DNA of 42,036 bases from a virus: positions 1 through 42,036 of the IMG/VR virus record IMGVR_UViG_3300036886_000515. One strand, given 5' to 3'. The notes beneath the pieces are model-generated. The model was not told where the DNA came from. It saw only the letters and a program-made list of their open reading frames with translations, and searched no databases. Of the stretch, positions 32,701 to 39,083 are shown one piece after another. The position numbers and the translations under genes are program-made. Position 1 is the first letter of the stretch; each line of letters begins with the position of its first letter.

Positions 32701-33644
32701 ACGACGAGATGGGCCACGGCAAAACGGCGGAAGAAGCCATCACGGACGTAGGCAAACACATTCCCAATTACCAGATCCCCAGCCGCGTGCTCGGAAGCAA
32801 GGCGCTTGCCGAGGCGATGAAGAACCCCAATATCACCATGTTCTCCGCGTATCACTACGGGGCAATCAAATCTTACGGCGAGATGGTCAAATCGCTCCTC
32901 AGTGGAACCGACATCAAAGAACGAGGCGAGGCGCTCGACAAGCTCGCCATGATGGGGCTCATCACCCTCGTCATTTATCCTCAGTTGGATAAACTCGCCA
33001 AACAGGCCACCGGCAATCCCAATGCTCAAATGCGCCGCGCCGGCGCCTCGACCGTTCCCTATAATGCCTATCAGACCGCCACGGGAAAGATGGACTACTC
33101 CACCTTCCTGCAATCCATCCTCACGCCCTCCGTAGGAAGCAAGCTCGCCGTCGAACTGGCCACGAACCGCGATCTGTTTTCCGGTAATCAGCTCATCCGT
33201 CAGGGCAGCGTCGCTTCCGACCTCGGGTCCGCCGTGGCGAAATCCATTGCTCCCGTCTATCAGGCCAGCCAGATCACGAGCGGCACCAAGTCCATCAAGC
33301 AATTCCTTGCAGGGCTTATCGGCGTCAACAGCCCGAAGAACACGCCGAGCGTCAACAACCTCAACGCAATGCTGTACACCGAACGAACCCAGCGGCTCTC
33401 GGATATCAAGAACAATATCTCGAACGGAGATACTCGCGCCGCCCAAGCGATCATTGACGAATTCAATAATCGCCTGCTTCAGAATGCGAAAGACGCTATT
33501 CGAGAGGCGGGAAGAACTCCCCCATCGGACGACGCGCTCAAAATAAAACTCAGCAGTCAACTTCTCAAAATGCCGACCGATAAAACAATGCAGACTTACG
33601 GGGCAAATCACGGCAAGAACACCGTTCAAAAACTCGGCCTCTAG
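29787..33644 (+). CDS. 1285-residue internal virion protein with an HNH-like domain
   Basis: A very large protein that is probably packaged in the particle and ejected with the DNA. The N-terminus (1-110) is Ala/Pro-rich with a repeated FxGLFT motif (5-10, 31-36). Residues 139-198 carry an HNH-like nuclease domain of the kind written DHIxPLELGGSN-x-NL: D143, H144 and N158 are present. The remainder is mostly helical (KHRVMMAFEDTEGNRK, FLRTAIFYQPFLHVPNIAVH) and resembles polyvalent or internal phage proteins. No tape-measure features. Ends CTC TAG; no SD. Confidence 0.7.
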   Translation: MAAPFAGLFTGSPAPQAPPAAPSDTKPSGAFSGLFTSKAAPAPAPIASSAPAAPFSGKGYSPAVQTDPASSKPLATVPMTIPKTFMSPQTTAEVVDTTRTAPSIDPTKAQPLDKGILQNGRMPESVSQAIKANFSGTSAQELDHIMPLELGGSNNKTNLRLENNVPGTKNTPTDPLENKLAQDVYGGKLSLVDSWRQMAKAKGITIQEDKALNSPLNDWLLNTPNVLKPLADAQDAITGTAGKVGDYFKGLFSNPNKTVNESATPIFNAVGGQALVHPVDTFHKIVDRASTDEKGVIQNLVNSATQVVANGADPKRMNDPKNVADILNLYGAAASTLFLPISELFNIASQLPVIKPAADAVGLIFDKTGKLGGFAAGTLLDTLPISQQAKDTLQRSVEGIGGLAGQVVLGGYVYGKITGAMDAKSEIPRAHEVAIERDVQKKAEELNKAAVPEPKTEAPKIEAKTPTSPVKPSENALPAMKEGEAKTEAPQPKAGELNPRGGSVSPEGIAGGVKENVQNVKDFLAKSQETGKASTDLQGSFNNLRTSATADEIRAKELLKNSNLDPKDAEAIYHYSEDKSIKLTDEQQKIYDEQIKPLQDARQKMFEKLKNDGLPMNSEDYTPRFVADRGGVYERLADTGRKIVSGMGGLLGKSASSFKHRVMMAFEDTEGNRKVVSIKDNRITAFENGKSEDLGRYDSRAELNKGTFTDKNGKDWKITDATTKEIEANTNLKYHKNVLLNELLTYNKLRQIDRASQFLDSFKESPQFEKYAMKFGTANIPKGWHGTELPQFRGYAFDPKIADVLDSFAKQMKKGGDILAPLTKANQFLRTAIFYQPFLHVPNIAVHWLVNRGVTKFAIPTEYASLYRSSDAAVSSILHPDVAPKTGLPSYTELLDKGANLQYSGTTKTLTDLMRQKMGEELMQNKPLLKQMGDALGYANPMKLVDLVFGRGGVSSKITWFTNDLATIQAIYDEMGHGKTAEEAITDVGKHIPNYQIPSRVLGSKALAEAMKNPNITMFSAYHYGAIKSYGEMVKSLLSGTDIKERGEALDKLAMMGLITLVIYPQLDKLAKQATGNPNAQMRRAGASTVPYNAYQTATGKMDYSTFLQSILTPSVGSKLAVELATNRDLFSGNQLIRQGSVASDLGSAVAKSIAPVYQASQITSGTKSIKQFLAGLIGVNSPKNTPSVNNLNAMLYTERTQRLSDIKNNISNGDTRAAQAIIDEFNNRLLQNAKDAIREAGRTPPSDDALKIKLSSQLLKMPTDKTMQTYGANHGKNTVQKLGL

Positions 33645-33653
33645 AACATTACA

Positions 33654-33746
33654 ATGACCCAAATCTTCATGCTCGCCAGAATCATCATCGCCATCCTCCT
33701 CGTCTGCGCCATCATCGACCATCCCGCCCACGACCCGAAGAACTGA
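33654..33746 (+). CDS. 30-residue single-pass membrane peptide
   Basis: Residues 3-23 (QIFMLARIIIAILLVCAII) form a membrane helix followed by a short polar tail. It lies 9 bases after the large virion gene and just before the endolysin, so it may assist lysis; it is too short for further claims. Confidence 0.4.
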   Translation: MTQIFMLARIIIAILLVCAIIDHPAHDPKN

Positions 33747-33765
33747 GCTATCCCCAGCCCTACGC

Positions 33766-33793
33766 TTTACGTCCTCCCATAACACCCTACGAT
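33766..33793 (+). promoter_or_regulatory. Candidate endolysin promoter
   Basis: TTTACG (33766-33771), 16-base spacer, TACGAT (33788-33793). The ATG at 33801 follows 7 bases after the -10 box, again predicting a near-leaderless message. Hexamers are only moderate matches. Confidence 0.35.
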
Positions 33794-33800
33794 TAAATCA

Positions 33801-34418
33801 ATGCCTCAATTCTCCCCGCTCTATCCCATCTTTCCTTGGAAGGTCAATCAGCCGTGGGGAACCTTGAACCCGGCGGTCTATTCTCAATTCGGATTCACGC
33901 GCCACAACGGTTTGGATATCGCCATCGGCACGGATGGAATTGTCCGCGCGCCGTTCAACGGCCACGTCTTCCAGAACGGCTTCCAACCGAACGGCGGCGG
34001 GATTTACTGCGGTTTTCTCTCCGATGATGAGTTTGACTTCAACAGTTTTCTTTGCCACACGCCGGACGGCGCGATTATTCCTTTTCCCGCCGGCCAGTAC
34101 CGCGTCCTCTTGGACTTCCTCCACCTCAAGAGCATCAGCGCCGTCGAAGGCCAGGCGTACAAGACAGGCGACGTGCTCGCCGTGCAGGACAACACGGGAT
34201 TTTCCACCGGCCCCCACACGCACATCCAGCCCCGACGCGTTACCTATGACGGCAAGATTTTGAACGACGCGGACACGAATGACGCACACGGCTCATTCGA
34301 CCCAACCCAATTCTTTCCCGGCGCTTACGCCATCCAGCAGCAGACGATCACCTACGCACAAAAGGCGCTCGCCCTCCTCACTCAACTTCTGAACAGAATC
34401 AAAGGTCGAAGCAGCTAA
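33801..34418 (+). CDS. M23 metallopeptidase endolysin
   Basis: 205 residues forming a LytM/M23 zinc peptidase that cuts peptide cross-links in peptidoglycan for host lysis. The zinc ligands and catalytic residues are all visible: H35 and D39 (RHNGLDIA), H108 (LDFLHLKS) and H139-T-H141 (GPHTHIQ). No signal peptide, so it depends on the holin encoded next. The C-terminal tail is basic (LLNRIKGRSS) and encoded by a leader motif. The N-terminus WKVNQPWGTLNP is a typical M23 substrate groove segment. Confidence 0.88.
   Translation: MPQFSPLYPIFPWKVNQPWGTLNPAVYSQFGFTRHNGLDIAIGTDGIVRAPFNGHVFQNGFQPNGGGIYCGFLSDDEFDFNSFLCHTPDGAIIPFPAGQYRVLLDFLHLKSISAVEGQAYKTGDVLAVQDNTGFSTGPHTHIQPRRVTYDGKILNDADTNDAHGSFDPTQFFPGAYAIQQQTITYAQKALALLTQLLNRIKGRSS
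34401..34410 (+). promoter_or_regulatory. AAAGGTCGAA leader motif, copy 5
   Basis: Exact copy in the final codons of the endolysin, 44 bases before the ATG at 34445, the longest spacing of the set. Confidence 0.5.
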
Positions 34419-34444
34419 TCACACAAACATCACATAAATATCCA

Positions 34445-34672
34445 ATGACCAAATCTCAACAGGCCCTCGTTTCATTCGCTATCAGGATCGTTGCCATCGC
34501 CGCCGTCGCGGTGCTCGACTACGTTTCTGCGGGCCTCTCCAACGGCACCTTCCAACTTCCTCTTCCCGCCGTGTTCGTTCCCATCATCGGTCTCGTCGTT
34601 TCCGAGGCTGACACTTGGCTCGTCCAGTGGGAAAAGACAAATGAGGTTGTACCTCAACTTCCACCTCAGTAA
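34445..34672 (+). CDS. Holin candidate
   Basis: 75 residues with two hydrophobic segments (ALVSFAIRIVAIAAVAVLDY, and LPAVFVPIIGLVVSEA) separated by a short loop, and a polar C-terminus. Size, topology and place directly after the endolysin are those of a class II holin that forms membrane lesions to release the enzyme. No sequence family recognised with certainty. Last gene of the SD-less region. Confidence 0.7.
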   Translation: MTKSQQALVSFAIRIVAIAAVAVLDYVSAGLSNGTFQLPLPAVFVPIIGLVVSEADTWLVQWEKTNEVVPQLPPQ

Positions 34673-34706
34673 CCGCGAATCCTAAGATTGAAACGTCCTG
34701 GAGGGG

Positions 34707-34750
34707 AGGCGTTTTCGACCCGCCTCTCCACTAGGGCGCTCCCGCCCTAT
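34707..34750 (+). terminator. Paired hairpins at the boundary of the structural module
   Basis: GAGGCG/CGCCTC (34707-34712, 34722-34727) and TAGGGCG/CGCCCTA (34733-34739, 34744-34750) lie between the holin and the DUF932 gene. No T run follows either stem, so termination would be partial or Rho-assisted. They mark the change from SD-less to SD-led genes. Confidence 0.4.
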
Positions 34751-34783
34751 CCGCACCTTCAAAACTGAATAAGGAGAATCCAC

Positions 34784-35506
34784 ATGGAAGGCTTAATGGC
34801 CCACGCGGGCGCAGATAAACTCACCCGCGAACAACTCGTCACCATCCTGCCACCCGAACCAACCGACACTCACAAGCCCATCGCCCACATCGAGCTCGTG
34901 AACTCGCTCCTCGAAACGCTCTCCTTCCGCCACATCAACGTGGTGAAGGACGAGTACGCCGTTTCCCATGACGGCATGAAGCTCTTCGGCGTCATGGAAC
35001 TCGAAACGACGGGGGACGGCTACCGCTTCTCTCTCGGCCTCCGCAACGCGAATGACAAGTCCATGCGGCTCGGCCTCGTGGTCGGTGTCCGCGTCTTCGT
35101 GTGCGACAACCTCGCCTTCAGCGGCGACTTCCAGCCGGTGCTGGCGAAGCACACGAAGCATTTCAACCTCGTGGACGCCCTTGCCGTCGGCATCGACCAG
35201 ATGCAACGCAACTTCAAGCCGATGGGCGAACAGATCGAACGCTGGCGCGCCACGCAGATCCCCGATGAATACGCCCGCCTCTGCATCTACAAGGCGTTCA
35301 TCGAGGACAACCTCGACGCGCCGAAGCATCTGGCGAAGTACGTCCACGAGAACTACTTCCAGCCGCAACTGCCGGACTTCGCCCCGCGCACGAAGTGGAG
35401 TTTGCAGAACGCATTCACCACGGCGTTCAAGGAGCTCGACCCCATCCCCCTCTACCGCGCCACCGCGTCCCTCGGCGCTTTCTTCGACCACGTCAACCTG
35501 AACTGA
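34784..35506 (+). CDS. DUF932-family protein
   Basis: 240 residues of the DUF932 family, found on plasmids, phages and integrative elements; the molecular role is unknown. The core shows the expected pattern (FRHINVVKDEYAVSHDGMKL, FSLGLRNANDKSMRLGL, VFVCDNLAF). The sequence is, by recall, closest to acidobacterial members. AAGGAG lies 8 bases before the ATG, in contrast to the preceding 25 kb. First gene of the accessory block. Confidence 0.8.
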   Translation: MEGLMAHAGADKLTREQLVTILPPEPTDTHKPIAHIELVNSLLETLSFRHINVVKDEYAVSHDGMKLFGVMELETTGDGYRFSLGLRNANDKSMRLGLVVGVRVFVCDNLAFSGDFQPVLAKHTKHFNLVDALAVGIDQMQRNFKPMGEQIERWRATQIPDEYARLCIYKAFIEDNLDAPKHLAKYVHENYFQPQLPDFAPRTKWSLQNAFTTAFKELDPIPLYRATASLGAFFDHVNLN

Positions 35507-35553
35507 AAGGGGGTGCTATTGACTTCGGTAACCCCCCAGTTACTATTAAGTTA

Positions 35554-35847
35554 ATGACCTTCGCCACCGGCTCATGGGGGAGCCAAGCTAAAGAAAGGAG
35601 CAGGAGACGAAATGCTTACTTTTGGACATACAAGAGGGCGCACCGCAAGCAATCTACCGCTCGGAAAGCCATCGAATATGCCCTCAAGCGTAAATGGATT
35701 ACGCGCAAACCCTGCCGCGACTGCAATTCCACCAGGAAACTGAACGCCCACCATCCTGATTACAACAAACCACTTGAGGTGATTTGGTTATGTCCAACAC
35801 ACCATCGCTCCGAACACCGCATTCACCAACCCCTAAACAAGACCTAG
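35554..35847 (+). CDS. Small HNH-type zinc protein
   Basis: 97 residues, basic. The second half holds CRDC, then NAHHPDYNKPL, then WLCPTHHRSEH, the ligand and His pattern of short phage HNH-family proteins. The DNA-cutting residues are plausible but not certain. ATG 35554 is chosen over an in-frame start at 35395 inside the DUF932 gene. A GGGGGT/ACCCCC hairpin lies between the two genes. Confidence 0.7.
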   Translation: MTFATGSWGSQAKERSRRRNAYFWTYKRAHRKQSTARKAIEYALKRKWITRKPCRDCNSTRKLNAHHPDYNKPLEVIWLCPTHHRSEHRIHQPLNKT

Positions 35848-35920
35848 TCCGAAGGGAGGCGATCCGTTTCTAAGGTGCTCGTGCACCGGCTTGGCCCAAC
35901 CCGCCAGGAGCGGAGAACAT

Positions 35921-36115
35921 ATGAGCCGCACCAACCGCCACCACCTCACGCCCCGCAGCCGTAACGATCAGCCATTCCACGGCAACCACCAACAGAACAT
36001 TCTCCACATTGACGTGGAAAAGCACGAGAAATGGCACGCTCTCTGGGGCACTCGCACCTTGGAAGAGGTGCTTGCACTCCTCTCACGGCTCGCCCGCGCC
36101 AAGCGCAGGCAATGA
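35921..36115 (+). CDS. Small HHxTPRSR-type protein (HNH-related)
   Basis: 64 residues starting MSRTNRHHLTPRSRNDQPFH and ending in a basic helix; HIDVEKHEKWHALWG in the middle. This short family with HHLxPRS and H-x2-WH motifs is found near HNH proteins and may bind zinc or nucleic acid. ATG 35921 is preceded by GGAG at 7 bases; an upstream in-frame ATG at 35891 is less likely. Confidence 0.6.
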   Translation: MSRTNRHHLTPRSRNDQPFHGNHQQNILHIDVEKHEKWHALWGTRTLEEVLALLSRLARAKRRQ

Positions 36116-36119
36116 GCCG

Positions 36120-36150
36120 CCCCCGATCAACCAATCGGGGGATTCTTTCA
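36120..36150 (+). terminator. Weak intrinsic terminator
   Basis: CCCCCGAT (36120-36127) pairs with ATCGGGGG (36134-36141), six-base loop, followed by ATTCTTTC. The T run is broken, so efficiency is probably modest. Confidence 0.5.
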
Positions 36151-36179
36151 CCGCAAACGATAGGAGGTAAAATACCGCC

Positions 36180-36407
36180 ATGCCCAAATTCAATCCAGGC
36201 GATCACGTCAAGATTGAAGTCAAAGACGACAATTCCGGCGAAATCGAATGGATGTGGATGCTCGTCGATGCCTGTAACGACGAGACACGCATCGTCTTCG
36301 GCAAACTGGACAACGAACCCGTTCTCAACACGGACATGTATTTAGGGCAGGAACTCGCCGTGAGTTTCGACAAAGTCCGGGACCACCGGCCCGGAGGCCA
36401 GCAATGA
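36180..36407 (+). CDS. DUF2314-like small protein
   Basis: 75 residues with an SH3-like beta pattern: GDHVKIEVKDDNSGEIEWMW, then RIVFGKLDNEPVLN and a final VSFDKVRDHRP. This resembles the DUF2314 group (WMWV-type motif, 'dNeP' loop) of unknown role. A near-perfect AGGAGGT precedes the ATG. Overlaps the next gene by ATGA. Confidence 0.65.
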   Translation: MPKFNPGDHVKIEVKDDNSGEIEWMWMLVDACNDETRIVFGKLDNEPVLNTDMYLGQELAVSFDKVRDHRPGGQQ

Positions 36408-36661
36408 CCACCTACAAGTCGTGGCGCGATGAAGTGAAAGCCGCGCTCCGAGAGATCAACATGCCGTTCGATGATTGGCAGAAAAGATGGCCGTTCGATT
36501 TCCGGAAAGAATACGTCGCCGAGACCTCGCCCGTTGAAGCCGCGAAGAAGGTGAACCGCTTCTGGTGGCACCAGCAGAACAAGGCGATGCACCAGGAATG
36601 CCACAAGACCCCGAACTGCTGGCTTCCCGACAGGCACCAAGGCGACTGCCAACCCCTTTAG
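36404..36661 (+). CDS. Unknown protein with Trp/Cys-rich end
   Basis: 85 residues. The C-terminal half has CHKTPNCWLPDRHQGDCQP, four potential metal ligands (C, C, H, C), and several Trp. GGAGG lies 6 bases before the ATG. Coupled to the upstream gene; a strong terminator follows 8 bases after the stop. Function unknown. Confidence 0.6.
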   Translation: MTTYKSWRDEVKAALREINMPFDDWQKRWPFDFRKEYVAETSPVEAAKKVNRFWWHQQNKAMHQECHKTPNCWLPDRHQGDCQPL

Positions 36662-36668
36662 AAACACT

Positions 36669-36695
36669 GAAGCCGCAACGCGGCTTCTTTTTTTT
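36669..36695 (+). terminator. Strong rho-independent terminator
   Basis: Perfect 8-bp stem GAAGCCGC/GCGGCTTC (36669-36676, 36680-36687) with loop AAC, then eight T. It ends the DUF932 block and isolates the restriction-modification operon. Confidence 0.93.
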
Positions 36696-36788
36696 CCACA
36701 GGTTACGCACTCGACCATGTGCGCCGCGCGGTTCATACTCAAAAAGTTCCTTTCTCCCGCACTCACAATTAGCTAAACTGCGAATGAA

Positions 36789-37928
36789 ATGCCTCGCCTG
36801 GCGACTCCCAAAACAAAACGCAAGATGCAGACCGGAACATACCGGCTAATTGACCTATTCTCGGGAGCGGGCGGCTTGAGCCTCGGCTTCAGCAAGAAAT
36901 TCGGGCACAGGTTCGAATCCGTATGGGCAAACGATTTCGACGAGGATTGCGTGCTGAGTTACAACGAGAACTTCGGCGAGCATTGCGTGCACGGCGACAT
37001 CGTGCAACTCCTCAACGATCGGAACATCAGGATTCCCAAAGCCGATATCGTCATCGGAGGGCCGCCCTGTCAAGGTTTCAGCCTGCTTAACAAGAAGCGG
37101 GGCGACGACCCGCGAAGGGAGCTCTGGCGGCAATATTTCGAAGTCGTCGAGCGTTCCGGAGCGGATATTTTTGTAATGGAGAACGTGCCGCAGATCCTCG
37201 ACTCTTTCGAGCACGGCGAGATCATCGGCGCCGCGAAAACCCTCGGCTTTGAGTTTGTCACGAGCGGCAAGCTCCTCGCGGCCGACTACGGCGTTCCGCA
37301 AATCCGTTCCCGCGCCTTCATCATCGGTTGCAAGTTCGCCGATCCGGCGACTGTCTTTCCGCCCCAAAAGACCAATTACAATCCGAAGAACGGTTACCTG
37401 CCCGGCGTGGCCGGATATGTCAGGAATCCCGACAAATGGGTGACGGTCAAACAGGTCATTGGTAGGCTTCCCGCGCCGCAAGGCACTGAAATTCGCAACG
37501 CCAAACCGCCTCTGGATCTTCACTTCGGCCGGAATCCCACGCCGATGAGCCTCAAGCGATATAAAGCGATCCCTAGAGAGGGCATGAATCGCTTCGATTT
37601 GCAGCGCCGCGCACCTGCAATCACGCCCGGCTGCTGGATTAGAAAGAAGTCCGGAGGCACAGACCTCTTCGGCCGCTTATGGTGGGACCGGCCGGCGTTT
37701 ACGATAAGGACCGAATTCTTCAAGCCGGAAAAAGGCCGCTATCTGCACCCCGAGCAGAACCGCCCGATCACGCACCGGGAAGCCGCTCGCTTCCAAACGT
37801 TCCCCGACGATTTCATCTTCTACGGTTCAAAGATTGAGATCGCAAAACAGATCGGCAATGCGGTTCCGCCACTCCTCGCGTCGGCCGTAGCCGGCTGCAT
37901 CGAGAAGCTCCTAGAATCTCGTAAGTGA
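36789..37928 (+). CDS. dcm: DNA (cytosine-5) methyltransferase
   Basis: 379 residues transferring a methyl group from S-adenosylmethionine to C5 of cytosine in a specific DNA sequence. Motif I DLFSGAGG (22-29) binds the cofactor; motif IV GGPPCQGFS carries the nucleophile C94; motif VI ENVP (131-134), motif VIII QIRSRAF (171-177) and the final RFQTFPDDF ... QIGNAVPP (motifs IX-X) are all intact, with a recognition domain of about 130 residues between VIII and IX. Target sequence unknown. A -10-like TAAACT at 36774-36779 predicts a start at or near the ATG; an internal ATG at 36825 is an alternative. Followed by vsr and an HNH nuclease. Confidence 0.95.
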   Translation: MPRLATPKTKRKMQTGTYRLIDLFSGAGGLSLGFSKKFGHRFESVWANDFDEDCVLSYNENFGEHCVHGDIVQLLNDRNIRIPKADIVIGGPPCQGFSLLNKKRGDDPRRELWRQYFEVVERSGADIFVMENVPQILDSFEHGEIIGAAKTLGFEFVTSGKLLAADYGVPQIRSRAFIIGCKFADPATVFPPQKTNYNPKNGYLPGVAGYVRNPDKWVTVKQVIGRLPAPQGTEIRNAKPPLDLHFGRNPTPMSLKRYKAIPREGMNRFDLQRRAPAITPGCWIRKKSGGTDLFGRLWWDRPAFTIRTEFFKPEKGRYLHPEQNRPITHREAARFQTFPDDFIFYGSKIEIAKQIGNAVPPLLASAVAGCIEKLLESRK

Positions 37929-38350
37929 CCGACGTATTCACCGCCGCCAAGCGAAGTGCCATCATGGCGCGCATTCGCGGCAAAGATACCGCCCCGGAAA
38001 TGACCGTGCGCCGCCTCCTTTTTCACATGGGCTACCGCTTTCGCGTCCATCGGAAAGATTTGCCCGGTTGCCCCGACATTGTCCTCCCGCGCCATCGTGC
38101 CGTCATTCTCGTGAACGGCTGTTTCTGGCACGGACATTCCTGTAAACGCGGCAAACAGCCGACTTCGAACACTGAGTTTTGGACGACCAAAATAGGGAGA
38201 AACAAAACCCGCGATAAGAAGCTCCGTAAGCAGCTTAATTCGTTGGGCTGGCACGTTCTGGTAGTATGGCAATGCCAACTCCAAGACGATCTACAGGACA
38301 GGCTATTTCGCTTTTTACGAGGCGAACAAAGTGGCCAACGAAGCGCCTAA
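37925..38350 (+). CDS. vsr: Very short patch repair endonuclease
   Basis: 141 residues. Vsr nicks DNA beside the T of T:G mismatches that arise when methylated C deaminates, protecting the methyltransferase target. In the numbering from GTG 37925, E25, D51, F67, W68, H69, W86 and D97 match the positions recalled for the E. coli enzyme. The exception is position 64: Asn where E. coli has catalytic His64. Either this subgroup tolerates Asn or activity is altered. GTGA overlap with the methyltransferase gene shows coupling. Confidence 0.93.
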   Translation: MTDVFTAAKRSAIMARIRGKDTAPEMTVRRLLFHMGYRFRVHRKDLPGCPDIVLPRHRAVILVNGCFWHGHSCKRGKQPTSNTEFWTTKIGRNKTRDKKLRKQLNSLGWHVLVVWQCQLQDDLQDRLFRFLRGEQSGQRSA

Positions 38351-38960
38351 AAAGAAGATTAAAAAAGACGCCGCCAAAAAGAAGATCCGGGAATTCCTCA
38401 TCGCCAACGTCGGCAAGAAGGTCACCACCCAACAAATCTCAAAAGTCTCCGGCATCATTGCCCACGCCCGGCGAGTGCGGGAGCTTCGCGACGACGAGGG
38501 AATGCAGATCAGCACCCACAAGGATCGGGACGACCTCAAGCCCGGAGAGTACGTCCTGGAATCCATCGAGAGTAAGCCCGTCGTCGGCGGAGTCTCCTCG
38601 AAACTCCGAAACCAGGTACTTGAGCGAGACGGTTTTACGTGCGTTTTGTGCGGAGCGACTGCCGGCGATCCGAGCGCATATAACCCGAACCGCAAGCTCA
38701 AGCTCCACGTCGATCACAACAAGCCGGGCAGTCAAGAAGGAAAACCCACGCTCGAAAACTTACGAACCTTATGCTCCGACTGCAATCAGGGCCGCCAGAA
38801 CATACAAGCGCCGAGTGAGACAGCACGGAACATCCTCGCCCGGATAAGGCGTCTCCCCCGCGCCGAACAGCGGGAGGTACATAACATCCTGAAGAAATCT
38901 TTCCCCGACGAACAACCGCTTTTGATTCCGATTGAAAAAATACCGGAAAAACCGTCGTAA
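38331..38960 (+). CDS. HNH endonuclease, probable restriction enzyme of the operon
   Basis: 209 residues: a basic N-terminus, a winged-helix domain (30-90; VTTQQISKVSGIIAHARRVR) and a C-terminal HNH domain with CVLCG, LHVDHNKPG and LCSDC. The winged helix plus HNH order occurs in type II restriction enzymes encoded with a cytosine methyltransferase and Vsr. It would cut DNA lacking the methyl mark and so defend the lysogen against other phages. The GTG start at 38331 lies inside the vsr gene with GAGG 8 bases before it. Specificity unknown. Confidence 0.85.
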   Translation: MANEAPKKKIKKDAAKKKIREFLIANVGKKVTTQQISKVSGIIAHARRVRELRDDEGMQISTHKDRDDLKPGEYVLESIESKPVVGGVSSKLRNQVLERDGFTCVLCGATAGDPSAYNPNRKLKLHVDHNKPGSQEGKPTLENLRTLCSDCNQGRQNIQAPSETARNILARIRRLPRAEQREVHNILKKSFPDEQPLLIPIEKIPEKPS

Positions 38961-39083
38961 AGGGCTGTGGACAGCCCCCTTTGACATTCCCCGCCCTTGT
39001 GCCACCCTTAATGGGTCGCCAAAAATTAAGTTCAACAAGGGGACCGAGTAGGGACCGCAAAATCCCGAAAACGCCCGCCAAAA
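38961..39083. promoter_or_regulatory. Intergenic region after the RM operon: hairpin and possible promoter
   Basis: GGGCTG-TGGA-CAGCCC (38962-38977) is a small hairpin right after the HNH stop. A TTGACA hexamer follows at 38981-38986 with a possible -10 (CTTAAT, 39007-39012) at 20 bases, longer than usual. The TGTGGA...CCCCCTT string here recurs in related form near 40342. Confidence 0.3.

Noticed and set aside
32205-33785. 526-codon minus-strand ORF opposite the internal virion protein
   Set aside because: Long but lacks recognisable motifs and runs across the plus-strand gene end and the following small gene; explained by codon bias of the plus strand.
35395-35553. N-terminal extension of the HNH-type protein into the DUF932 gene
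   Set aside because: The extension is a frame-shifted shadow of the DUF932 coding sequence; the ATG at 35554 starts the conserved part.
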